In this document: positions 1 through 10,555 of the stretch, one piece after another
How positions within the stretch are numbered: position 1 is the first letter of the stretch
How the letters are laid out: each line of letters begins with the position of its first letter
Program-made: the position numbers and the translations under genes
Notes under the pieces: model-generated
What the model was told of the DNA's origin: nothing
The model's database searches: none
What the model saw: only the letters and a program-made list of their open reading frames with translations
Assembly (NCBI GenBank): GCA_036346275.1
Contig: CM070723.1
Location: forward strand, 51,414,743 to 51,478,742
Source: Otatea glauca
Lineage: Eukaryota; Streptophyta; Magnoliopsida; Poales; Poaceae
Reading direction: 5' to 3'
DNA: 64,000 bases

Positions 1-1570
1 GTGGACAATCCCCATCTGCAGCCTCGATCTATTATCACAGTCGTGGAGGAGAGGTTTCAGTACAAGATTAGCTACGCAAAGGCATGGAGAGCAAAAGGAC
101 AGCTCTGGAAATACGGTTGGGGCGTCGAGGCTTCGTACGAGAATATTCCCCACTTGCTCAGGGCAATCGCACAAAGGAACCCCGGTACATCCATCGACCT
201 TGCGGAGTTCCCTGCGGGTGGTGCGTGCACCGGGAAGTGGGTATTGCAGCGTGCATTCTTCGCCTTGGGCGCATGCATAAATGCGTTAAACCTGTCGCCG
301 GTCCTTTGCATGGGCGGCACATTCCTCACGAGGAAGTACAAGGCGCGATTCTAAGCTGCGATCGCGGTGGATGCCAACAACGAGTTCTACGGTTGCGTTG
401 GCATTCGTGGAGGGGAAAACACGGAGAGCTGATCTGGTTCCTTGAAAGAGTGAAGTGGCGATTGTTCTCGGCGGGCTGATGTTTGTGTCATTCATGGCCA
501 GACATGCGAGGGCTGCTAAGGGCGATCGTGGATATGCATCAAGGGTCCGCCGTCGTGGGAGCGACAAAGTGGCGGATCGAGGAGCGGTGGTGCATGAGGC
601 ACATGGGTGCCAATTTTTCCGTCGATTCGGAACAAGGAGCTTATGAACATGTTCAGCGCTGTGCAAGCAGAACCAACGGAGGAAGTTCGGCGCGCTTTGG
701 AAGGCGTTGGGCGAACTAACGAAGAAGCAATCAATGGATCCCGGAGGTACGCTAGTTCATCAAGGAACCCGATGGTGTACCATGAGCAAGGAGAGGACCC
801 CACGACCTTATATGCGGCTGCAGCGACCCCAAACATCGGCGTGGCGTACCAACATAAAGAGTTTCACCGATTGGATCGACATGAGCCTTTGGATAAATGG
901 TCCTTACGCACGGCGAGGCGGCTCGCGTTATGGGATCATGACAACGAACTGGCGGAGATTTACAAGCTGGTAATGAAAGGCACGGATGCCTTCCTTTGGT
1001 GGGTATAGTTGAGGTGTCTTATTAGGGACACAGAGATATTTCATTGAGCGATACAAGACCTCCACGGCATGTATGTCGGACAATCGTATCGTACTCAAGC
1101 TGTTGTGTCTACCTACATATCCAAGAAAACAAGAAAGCGCGGACACATCGGGTTACAGGAGAGTGGCGTGGAGCGGAGATACCACGTGCCTTGAGGTGAC
1201 CGAGGTCGCGAGGTGCCATCGAGAGGACTTCCCATCATGCATACTCGGCGGTGATTGCGAGTGCTCTGCCGAAACCACGCTGCTACACTTGCCGTGCTGC
1301 ACGCGTCATTGCCGCGACCGCCGAGGCGCATCAATCATGTCGTCCGTTCATCTCCCGTACTACTACAAGCGAGCGTTCTCAACACGTGGCATCATGAGGT
1401 GTACGGTGCGAGTGGATGGATCGTTCAAAACAGCCCCTCTCGGACCATCGATGGGTGCGGACATCCGAATGTTGAAGATGAAGGTCGGGCGTCGAAGGAC
1501 AAAGCGCGTTCGAACGATATGGGCGAGTGCGAGTAGCGCGTCGCAACCAGCGGATAATGTAACTTTCCAT
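1..1570 (+). pseudogene. MULE (Mutator-like) transposase remnant, truncated by window edge
   Basis: The first 354 bases read as a transposase piece: a core with FQYKISYAKAWRAK, an NPGT motif, and GGTFLTRKYKA, matching the SIDGTFLTGKYKG region of MULE transposases that contains the first catalytic Asp (here D is replaced by G). After a stop at 352 the frame shifts but continues with AIAVDANNEF and a glutamate-rich FVEGK-like stretch, as expected after the core. Further pieces at 607-1008 (RNKELMNMF, the AEIYKLVMKGT motif) and 1073-1140 (MSDNRIVLKLL) keep the family order, and a basic GRRRTKRVR tail at 1470-1540 precedes where a CCHC knuckle normally sits. Several frameshifts and stops show it is dead. 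The 5' end lies outside the window. Family assignment rests on remembered motif order, not on a search. Confidence 0.75.
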
Positions 1571-1989
1571 GTTGTTCCCATCTTGTATTTTCAATGGACC
1601 GGTAAGTTGTAATATACGTTGTAATGTTCGATGTAATTTTCAATGTACTAGTAAGTTGTTGTTCGCATCATGAAATTCTCGATGTTCGATTAGTAGCTAT
1701 GAGGATAATATAATTCTCGGCGTTGTGTGCCTCGTCGAACATGTCGTTGTCTTTCGTATGTTTGTAATATGAGTTTGTTTTGGCTCTCGCACTTGGTTGT
1801 ATTGTTTGATGAGTATGGTACAATTAGTTATTTCGCATTTCATTTGTGTGCACATTTAATTCTTGACAAATTTGTTGTATTTGCTTTCTAACGAGCCACG
1901 ATGGCGCGACCTTGCCACTGAGCTGCTTTGGGCGTGACCGTCGATCGACCCACCGGTCTAGGTACTCCGCAGAGGAGAACCGAGAGCTA

Positions 1990-3720
1990 GGGACACTCCG
2001 ACCTCGGGTGCCCAACGAGCCGCCGCATCGACCTGTTGGGTTCCACGGTGGTACCAACGCTTGCACTCTTTACGTACATGTACTTACACGTGAATGCAAT
2101 TCTAACGACGCATTGCACTACATGCGAGTTGCGGCGGTGGCTTACTTCCTCTTTGTAGGATGATGGGCGGTGGCGCCCGTTAGCGGGCAAGGAGGTCCGC
2201 GGTTCGAGTGCGACCGGTCCTGCTGGCGCGCTCGTGGACCGGTGGAGGCCGGAGACGCACACGTTCCACCTTCCGTGCGGAGAGATGGCTCCGACGCTGC
2301 GGGGCGTGTCGTACCTCTTAGGCCTCCCCGTGCGGGTCCAGCGATCGTGCCGCCGCACGACGCCTCAAATCACGTGTACGCCGAGTTGTCCGCGCGTTCG
2401 CCGAGTGCGGGCACCACCGGGCGACCCTACCGGCCCCTTAGGGAGGCCGGCGCCACGGACCGGCGAAGGCGTGGTTGCCGATTCCACGGTGAGTACCTCT
2501 TTCTTTGAGAATTAAAATAAGCGCCAAGTTGCTTGATAATGTTTGTTGCGAACAGCTGCAGCTCGGCTTCTCCACCGCCGCGCGGAGGAGGCGGGCGTGG
2601 CCCGCCACTTAGAGGCATACCTCTGTTGTTGTTCGGTTGGGTGATGTTCCGTCCTCCCACGAACACGGTGGACCGTCACTGATCGAGTCGCCCGAAGACA
2701 TCGCCGACACCCGGTGGATGAGGTAACACACTCGGTTCCAATCTCGTCTCGGCGAGCACGTCTAACTCCCCCTTGTAAGCGGTGATCACGGTGGTCGTGG
2801 GCCTCGGTGTGCTTGCGGCGACGTCTGAGTGCATGCGGCGTCGTCTCTCGGCGAACACGACGCGGCGATGTCGAGTTGCGTCCTACTCCTCGGTTGTGGT
2901 CTTGGGAGCGCTTCTCCGTCGGCGGGCACGTTGTTGACACGACACGTGCCAGGAGCTTTACGGAGGCGACCGGTGGGTGGCCCACCATGGGCCACTCTGG
3001 GTCCGACGGCGGTATGCTCCTCGTATCTTTTCCCCACTAACGCACTTGAATAACCTTCGCCATTTCTTATTTCCTCGCGGCGGAGGTTCGCGCACCGTCA
3101 AGTGAGGAGGTCCTATCGGGGAGTTCGTTCGGAGTTCGACCGCCTCCACGGCGAGGGCGTGCGGTGGGCGCCATACACCGCGTCGGCGTCCACGCCCGAG
3201 CACCTCACGGGGTCTCCGTGCTTTGCCGCGAGATGAGGCCTTTGGCTCACCGTAAGGTGCTCGTCTTTGACCTTGTGTGTCGAGTACTCCCGCGCCGAGT
3301 CTTTGCGGCGGCTCGGCTGTTCGATCCTTTCCTTTGCCGCCTCGTCACGTTGTCGCGCGTGGCGCTCACGAGTACTTGCACGATCCTACTACTCCGCATC
3401 TTTGCGAAATTAATGTGTGTGCACTTACTGTTTTTGCATTGCGAGGATGGCCGGATGGGTCTTTGCGGTGGGCTCTCGGTTCGCGCCCGTATGCGACCAT
3501 GGGCCTGCGGTGGGGCCGCCGCGCTCGGCGAGAGGTCACCGAGACCCGGCCGTCGACCATGACATGTCTGATCGATTACATGGAGTGGTTCGCCCAGCGC
3601 TCGCCTCGGTGGGGTACACACAGACCGCCGTCGTCGCCGCGGCATGCATCGGTAGCGGACACATACCCTTCACGGATGTCCCGGAGGACAACGCCTCGGT
3701 AAGTGTCGCAATCGAACCTA
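1990..3720 (+). pseudogene. Plant mobile domain (PMD) protein remnant
   Basis: The 2230-2300 segment reads DRWRPETHTFHLPCGEM followed by TLRGVSYLLGLP, the hallmark start of the plant mobile domain found in MAIN-like proteins and in many MULE and gypsy elements. A plausible donor at about 2489 (GTGAGT) and acceptor near 2555 join this to VARHLEAYLLLLFGWVMF. Later pieces in shifted frames keep the domain order: LWSWERFSVG near 2900, GLSVLCREMRPLAHRKVLVFDL near 3210-3275, and DYMEWFAQRSPR near 3575. There are many frameshifts, so no protein is made. It lies just downstream of the MULE transposase remnant on the same strand, so it is probably a passenger or second ORF of that element; an independent PMD gene that decayed is the alternative. 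Confidence 0.7.
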
Positions 3721-4023
3721 CATGGGCACGTCTTTTTCATCTAACTACGTAATACCAATCGGCGTTACATGCGGACTCGGCTCTTGGCGGAGATTGAGGT
3801 GGAGGCAGTGTCCATGTTAGCGCCCTAGAGGGCATCGGGTGACCACCGCCGAGTCAAGAGACACTTGGGGTCGGGTCCTCGCTTCTGGTGAGACGGTTGG
3901 CTCGCAGCCACTGCCGATGGCGCGGAGGCGTCGGCGGGCGCAAAGACACCACGTCACGCCGCCCGACACCTCGCCCTACCCCGGTGCCCGTCACGCCCCA
4001 CGCACCGCGGGGGACGGTGGTCG

Positions 4024-4200
4024 CGAGGCTCCTTCGCGTCTCGCCCTACCCGTCGGTTCCTCGCTACGCTCCCACGCAGCGGCGGTGGGGCGATGGGCGG
4101 GAGGCTCCTTCGCGTCTCGCCCTACCACGCCGATTCCTCGCTCGCTCCCACGCAGCGGCGATGGGGCGATGGGCTGCGGAGGCTCCCTCGTCGTCCGCGC
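4024..4200. repeat. GC-rich 76-bp tandem repeat
   Basis: The phrase beginning GAGGCTCCTTCGCGTCTCG recurs at about 4026, 4101 and (diverged) 4177, giving a 76-bp period with roughly 2.3 copies, each ending in CGCAGCGGCG and TGGGGCGATGGG. It lies in the GC-rich tail after the PMD remnant, where PMD proteins often have low-complexity sequence. It explains the long arginine- and serine-rich open frames here, which should not be read as genes. Confidence 0.7.
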
Positions 4201-4598
4201 CCAGCGGAGACCCGAGGTGGTTTCGGCGAGCCTTCGGCGGCGAGTTCGACACGGAGGAGTACCTTCGGCCGACTACCTCGACCCTCTCGGCTCTCGGTGC
4301 GCCACGGGACTTAGCCTCGCCGCCGCGCTACTCTCGCTGCGCCGCGGGTCGGCCTAGGAGGGCGTCCGTCGCCGTCGCCACTCACCTACCCCACGGGCAG
4401 ATTAGGAAGCGTGGCGTGATTGACTTGTTGTGCGGATGTATTTTGTAATGGCTTTACGTTCAAAGACACATTGTATAACTCCCGAGTTAGTAACATGACA
4501 GCGTTATCACTATAAATTGTTCAAATCATTTATGCATTGCTTGCCTATGCCACGGCGTGACAACACACCAGCGTTTGGTACACCTATCGCCTATAGTA

Positions 4599-4681
4599 GG
4601 GCGATCGCCGAATGTGAGGCGATCGCCCTTATGGGCGATCGCCCAAATATGAGCGATCGCTCCATACCCGGCGATATCGCC
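4599..4681. repeat. Array of five GCGATCGC-type palindromes at regular spacing
   Basis: Five perfect palindromes lie within 83 bp: GGCGATCGCC near 4600 and at 4618, GGGCGATCGCCC at 4633-4644, GAGCGATCGCTC at 4651-4662 and GGCGATATCGCC at 4670-4681. Starts are 15 to 19 bp apart. The flanking bases in the fourth and fifth copies change in matched pairs, so the symmetry is kept although the sequence changes. The array lies just upstream of the GRF-type ORF. A transposase- or regulator-binding array, or a transposon end, is possible; no terminal inverted repeat could be tied to it. Confidence 0.8.
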
Positions 4682-4744
4682 CTTTATAATATTCGTTCTC
4701 ACAAGCGGTCTTGCAAAGAATAGCGGGGTGAGCATCAATCGAAA

Positions 4745-5305
4745 ATGCCGAGGCGTGCAAGTGCAAAGGGTAAGGGGAAGGCAAAGGAAGAAGCAAGTGC
4801 ATGCCGCGAATTTAGCGTACCGGATCTCTTCCTACCTCGTGGAGTTGTAGCACCCATGTGTATGTGCGGAGATCTTTGCGGGCTTGTTCGCTCTTGGGAA
4901 ATTTCAACTTGGAAGAGGAGGTATTGGAAGTGCCGCAACTACGCCTTCGATCCGCCGGAGAAGAGCCCGAAGGATCGCCGCATGGTAACAATCGTCACGG
5001 GTTACATAACATTTGTGAATGAAACTTTGCAAACTTACGTTTCATGCAGTCACCTCCGCCCTTTGTGTGAATTTGGCGGTGGTTTGATATGGAGATCAAC
5101 CAGGGACCAGCGGCTTCTTGACCAAGCCAGCCGCGAGGATGAGTTCACGCGCGGTTTCAAGAACAACGCGATGCCGCACGAGGAGGCATGTAGGAAGGAA
5201 GCGGAGGAGAAGGAGGCGAGAGAGAGGAAAGCGAGAGAGGCGCGGCGTGCGAGAAGCCCAGCGGAGGCATGGGCGAATGGGAAGTGGCCTCGAAGCACTC
5301 AATAG
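4745..5305 (+). pseudogene. GRF-type zinc-finger ORF, transposon-associated, probably frameshifted
   Basis: The open frame codes 186 residues. Residues about 38-80 carry C-x-C-G-D-x-C followed by a WKRRYWKCRNYAFDPP stretch, the signature of the plant GRF-type zinc finger (CxCG...RRYW.C.NY). The tail (about residues 135-186) is rich in Glu, Lys and Arg and ends in AWANGKWPR, a familiar end in grass transposon-linked GRF proteins. A likely 65-bp intron (GTAACA at 4985 to TGCAG at 5049) would place SPPP...CEFGG directly after the finger, as in relatives; however, splicing there runs into TGA, so a 1-2 base frameshift in exon 2 is likely. The unspliced ORF reads through the intron and is probably fortuitous. 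It follows the MULE and PMD remnants on the same strand and may be part of the same element. Confidence 0.6.
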
Positions 5306-6180
5306 GCGTCTGGTGTTAACTTTGGTTTTCTCTGTTCGTGGTACTCCTTTTAGTTTTAAGTCGTAATAAGCAGTGCGGCCCAACCTTCAAGAGTATGCTC
5401 ACCGTCAGGAGGGCTCGTATATGTCCTCTTGCTCGATTGTCCCAAATGATGTTATTTTCTCCATCGAGATAGGTTATAGCATTTTGATTCGTCGATTTGA
5501 TTTCATCGAGTTTTACCATCGTTTACGAAAGATACGGCAATTTTCATGTTTCTGGGTGCATGTTAGGACAACAATAAAATAGTGCGACCTAAAGTGACAT
5601 CTAAATATTTTTACATAATTGTAACCTATGCAAGCCCAAGAATGTAACAAAGCGGTTACATCAAGTTTTGAGGTCGTTCGAACATTACTCTAGCTTTCGA
5701 ACAATGAATGTTATAAAGGGTTTAAACTAGCCATCTTTTATTCAAAATGCAATCATATTTAGATATTTTTGCAAAAATGAAGTGCATAAGGTTGTAGTAA
5801 CTTATTCTATTTATTTCATGAATTATGGATCAACACACATTATAATTCCTTCACAATCCACGATTAGAGCCTAGCATTGAACTCAAATAAAAAAATTTCT
5901 GCAAACAACACATGGATTTTTATTTTACACTCTAATTCTTCATTCCAAAATTTAAATTTAGAAACAAGTTTCATTTAATTTGGACACTCTAGCAAAAGTT
6001 ACGGGGTTTATATTAAAAACATATAGTAATTACAAAACAAAACTAAAAAAAGCTCTGCGCCGTCGCTTGTCTCGAGGCGACAGAGACCCCAACGGCACCG
6101 TTGGCTACCGACGGCGAGAGGACCGATCGCCATACACGGCGGCGGGAAGTATTTTGTCATTTTTTTCGGACGCATAGTTT
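5306..6180. other. AT-rich DNA, no gene recognised
   Basis: Short ORFs only. Sequence turns strongly AT-rich from about 5560. A brief GC-rich patch at 6055-6150 contains a small inverted match (GTCTCGAGGCGACAGAGAC region) but no complete element could be defined. Confidence 0.5.
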
Positions 6181-6840
6181 TGAAAAAAAGAATAAAAATA
6201 AATATTAAAGAAAAAAAAATTCCCTGTTCACATCCCTGCGCGCACGAGCCAGAACGCCCTCCTGTTCATCCAATTCTTGGGAGAGCTAGCTCAACCAGAG
6301 CTCAGTTCTTGACGCCGGCGCCGCGCCCCGCAACGCCCTTGCCGACTCGGACGTCTTCTTCTCGTTCCGATCGGGTCAAAAGGTGCACAATTATCTCTAT
6401 TGCAATTTCCCTCAAGCAATTTAAGGATTCTTTCTCTTTTTCTCATTCAATTTTGGTTTTGCCCGTGCTTGGCCGCGTCGAATTGCCGTCGATGTGGAGC
6501 CCCTCCGACCTCACCGAGCTCCTTGCCGACTTCGCCTCGACATTTTCTACGTCATGCTCTCTTTAATTTTTCCGGCAAACCATCGGCGGGTCGCCGCCCT
6601 TATCCAAGCCGCGCCACCGTCCATCAGGCCTCCGGCCAACTGGCGCCATCAGGCTTCCCCGTCACAACTGATTGCACCATTGTGCTGCTGGTGTGTTGCT
6701 GCCAAGCTTGGGCTTGTCGCCAGCCATCCGGAACCCCCACCGAGCCGACTAGCATGCACAGCCCCGGCCGGTCGTGCGCCGCCATGGATGAGCATCTCTG
6801 TTTGAGACCCAAATACATGCACCGGGTTCATTGCTAAGCA
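6181..6840 (+). other. GC-rich exon-like segment, unrecognised
   Basis: Three overlapping plus-strand frames of 100-145 codons stay open across a proline- and serine-rich stretch. It looks like a 5' UTR and first exon of a captured or degraded gene, with pyrimidine-rich runs and a CCTCAAGCAATTTAAGG leader. No domain is recognisable and no splice partner is evident. Chance openness caused by base composition is an equally good explanation. Confidence 0.25.
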
Positions 6841-8832
6841 ATGGACTGAGTCCACACACCCGGTCCCACCTGCTATACTCTCAAGCTCATTTCAATACAA
6901 AGAAATATTCCAGTAGAAAAAAAACAAATGACTCGCTGGCATCATGCTTACACAATAAATCAATGATTTTCATAAAAAAATAATTCTAAAATTTTGGGGG
7001 TCTAAACAGTATTTTCTCTTTTATGTATTCTGTTTTTAAACTTCGCAAGGTCCGATCATCGTATGAACTCCGATTGGACCCTTTCTTTTTCCTAAATTAA
7101 TCTAAAATCACAAATTTTACATGTATTCAGTTTTTGTAACTTATTTGATCTGATTTGTATTTATTTGAATTTGTTTTTGCACTCTTTGCGACATATAGAT
7201 TATGGAGAGTTGGACAATTTCTCAGCCGTCGACGCTACGGAGCATCTACTTTACCAGCAAGGCAAGTTGTACATTTTGAACATGTTGGACCTAGTTTTCT
7301 AATCGTATTTTTTTAAATATAATTGCATGTTTAATTTTAACGAATGTAGTTTAAATCCTAGTTTAAAAATAGTTATGCCCGGTTGTTATACCACAATTGA
7401 AATCTGATTACTCCATGCCATTGTAACCTTAAGTAAATACATCTTATATAATAGTTATTAAAATGATAGAAAATATGTTTAGACATGCATAGAAAAAAAA
7501 AGATCTTTTGGGAATTTGTGCCCAAATAAATTATGTTAGAATGAAACTATGCTTCGTTTGCTACGAAAAGTTGTGATAAAATAAAAATATGATTTAGAAT
7601 GGGCGAGAATAGTTGACCGGTGATCTTTGGGTTTGTTTAAAAGCTCGCCTAGTCGGTCTATGAGTTGCTGAAAGTAAAGAGCAACTGTGATTCCATAAGT
7701 CTGATATAGGACAGACCTAACTGTCTATTTTACAACATTCCATGTTTAATTATGCCATTCAGATGAATGTGGATATGATTAGTCTGCCACACATCGCAAG
7801 AGTGGGCTTCTGACTAGGATGATTAGCCCTTTCAGCGGTAAAACATTAGCGAGTATAGCTACATAGAATGAAGTTTAATAGGGGCCTTGTTAAGATTTTC
7901 TCCGTTGCACACCAAAGGAAGTGTGTATTTTAACAAAGGAGATAATTATGTCTTGTGGATAAAGTTGCACAAACTCTGCTAAATTAAAACTAATCGATTA
8001 GCCACGTTCGCAAGTCATACGCATGTCGAGTTGGCCTTTTACGGATTAGATTTTTGGTGTTTTAGAAAATAAGTTTACAAATGTGATTATCAAGTGATTT
8101 GATATCATTGTGGAAAATGTGGTTTAGCTTGGGATGGACTCCTCTGATAAAACATGTTTTAAAAAATCTTTTTAATTAAAATTATGACATTTAAAATAAA
8201 TTAAAATTGATTAAAATATTGAAAAATTTGCTTTATGAAAACTTTAAGCCATAAACCTTTCTTTGACAACTTTATATTAAAAATGCATTTCTCGAATGAC
8301 TTGCGAAGTACTTTTAGTTTTCACTCTTGCTTTATTGTTGTTTTTAGAGGAAGAGTATGCCTATGATGGTGAGGATCAGGATATCTAGGTTGCTTCTTCA
8401 GTTGATTGCCTGTGGCAACTCAATTGTACTCTACTACAATTTTATTATGCTTCTGTTATAATCTTTTATTTAGCATGTATGCCATCTTTAATGTAAAACT
8501 CTTACTACTAATAAAACACGTTGGATATATTATGGTGTCATCTTTACTCTGTGTACTAGTATTTTCTGAACTAGTACATGATACACAGATAATTTAGTAT
8601 TTTTCTAGAATCCGACATGAGCGCGCGGTCTCTCTCTTCCCCTTGGATCTGAAGACGCACGCACGCAGGGAACGGAGAACTAGAAGAAACCAATCGCGGA
8701 TGATTTATCTATCTGCATTATGCAGTCCACATGGCCACACCACATGACCGTGCTTAGAGCTTTGACCGCGCGCCACGTTGGCTTACCGAAGAAATTAATT
8801 AAGCTCCGACGACCAGATCTAGCACCTAGCTT

Positions 8833-8875
<43 letters not shown>

Positions 8876-9208
8876 CAAATCATCGGCTGAGCACTGCACT
8901 TTTTGCAGATAAAGTTAGGATCCAGCCACGTGCAATGCTCCGTCCGTTTGTACAGCGCATCGATCAGCTGCGCTGCTCTGCATTGTTCATGGACTCCTGC
9001 ATGTTCTGAGAAGGGTCGCCTCTACGAAATCCGCAGCACAAGCCATCTTTCTCCGGATCAGGTCACGTGACAGGGGCGGATCATACGGTAGGTTAAGTGG
9101 GGCTGAGGTCCATCTACTGTTAGAGGCGTCATGGATACCCTCTAGCGCTCTTAGCTTTGTATAAGACGTTATGAATGTAGGCCATAGATTTTAGAGCGTG
9201 TCAGCAGG
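6841..9208. other. Intergenic AT-rich DNA up to the CACTA insertion
   Basis: No gene is seen. The segment about 7640-8030 has the feel of a dispersed grass repeat (regular GC/AT alternation, phrases such as TTCAGCGGTAAAACA and GTGTGTATTTTAACAAAGG), but I cannot name the family. A (TA)n microsatellite is at 8836-8872. The small ORF at 8406-8597 is AT-driven and not supported. Confidence 0.4.
8836..8872. repeat. (TA)n microsatellite
   Basis: About 18 uninterrupted TA units. Confidence 0.95.
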
Positions 9209-9238
9209 CACTACGCCAAAACCTGCAATAGGTGATGG

Positions 9239-9620
9239 TCTATTTGTGGCGGGTTTTTTCGAACCGCCACAAAGATAATTATCAGTGGCGGTTCTATTTC
9301 AAAAATAGCGGAAAAAATATCAGTGGCGGTTCTATCCTAGAACCGCCATCGATAATAATGTCGATGGCGGTTCAAGGATAGAACCGCCACTGATAACAAA
9401 TACATTATCAGTGGCGGTTGGAGGCTAGAACCGTCACTGATAACTAGGTTATTAGTGGCGGTGTTATCCTCCAACCGCCACTGATTCTATTGGATTATCC
9501 GTGGCGGTTATATCCTCGAACCGCCATCGATAATTCATTATCGATGTGGTTCTAGGATAGAACCGTCACGAGATAATGTTATCGATGGCGGTTCTAGTTA
9601 AAACCGTCACTAATAATATT
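9239..9620. repeat. CACTA 5' subterminal hairpin array
   Basis: About ten copies of GTGGCGGTT or its complement AACCGCCAC alternate in orientation, each pair separated by 5-8 bp (for example ATCAGTGGCGGTTCTA facing TAGAACCGCCAT). Each pair can fold into a hairpin with a stem of roughly 14 bp. Such alternating subterminal motifs are typical binding sites for the TNPA-type protein in CACTA elements. Confidence 0.85.
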
Positions 9621-10555
9621 GCCTATAAATAGGTGGTCGATGAGCAACCTTGGTCTTCTTCTTCAGAGAGCAAACCAAAACTTCTAAATTTGATTTCGTT
9701 TTCTCCAATTCTTGTGCTTGTACTTCCTCTAGTTGTTCCTTGGTGAGTTATTTTTTCTCCTCTCTTGATTTGTGTTAATCTTGTTGCAATTTAATTTTTA
9801 AACCAAGTTTAATTAGGATTTATATGTAGATGAGATGAAAAGTTTAGATTTTGTTTATTTTTATTTAGCTACCATTTTGTAGTTGATGAATTTATTTCCT
9901 AGCTAGGTTCATTAGATGATGTTGTGTTCCTTTTATAGATGATGAATTATGATTAAGCATATATTTAATATTAATTGCATTTTAAGTTAATTTGATACAT
10001 GATGAATTTATTATCTAGCTCCTTTAGATGATAAGTAATTAGATTGGTTTTTTAATTACTATTAATTGGGTTCTATTAGTGTACGGACATATACATCTTG
10101 CATATATATGAATTTATTATTTAGCTCTTTTAGATGATAAGTAATTAGATTAGTTTTTTAATTACTATTAATTTAGTTCCATTAGTGTACGGACATATAC
10201 ATCTTGCATATAATAAATTTATTTAATTAAGATTATTGGGTATTAATATAAATGAAATTTTAGTTAATTTGGTAGGTGGGTGCTCATCATTTTTAGATGA
10301 TGAATTTATTATCTGGCTTCTTTACAGGGAAAAGTATTGATTAGTTTTTAATTACTATTAATTTGGTTCCATTAGTGCGGACATATATTAAATTTATTTA
10401 ATTAAGATTATTGGATATTAATATACATGAAATTTTAGCTAATTTGGTAGGTGGATGCTCATCATTTTTAGATGATGAATTTATTATCTAGCTCATTTAG
10501 ATGATAAGTAATTAGATTAGTTTTTAATCAATTTTTATATGTTAATTAATTTTAG

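Noticed and set aside
4599..4681. Cyanobacterial HIP1 (GCGATCGC) contamination
   Set aside because: The surrounding sequence is plant transposon DNA with plant-type introns; only the motif is shared.
9239..9620. CRISPR-like regularly spaced repeats
   Set aside because: The words alternate in orientation, are short and variable, and sit inside CACTA termini of a plant nuclear genome.
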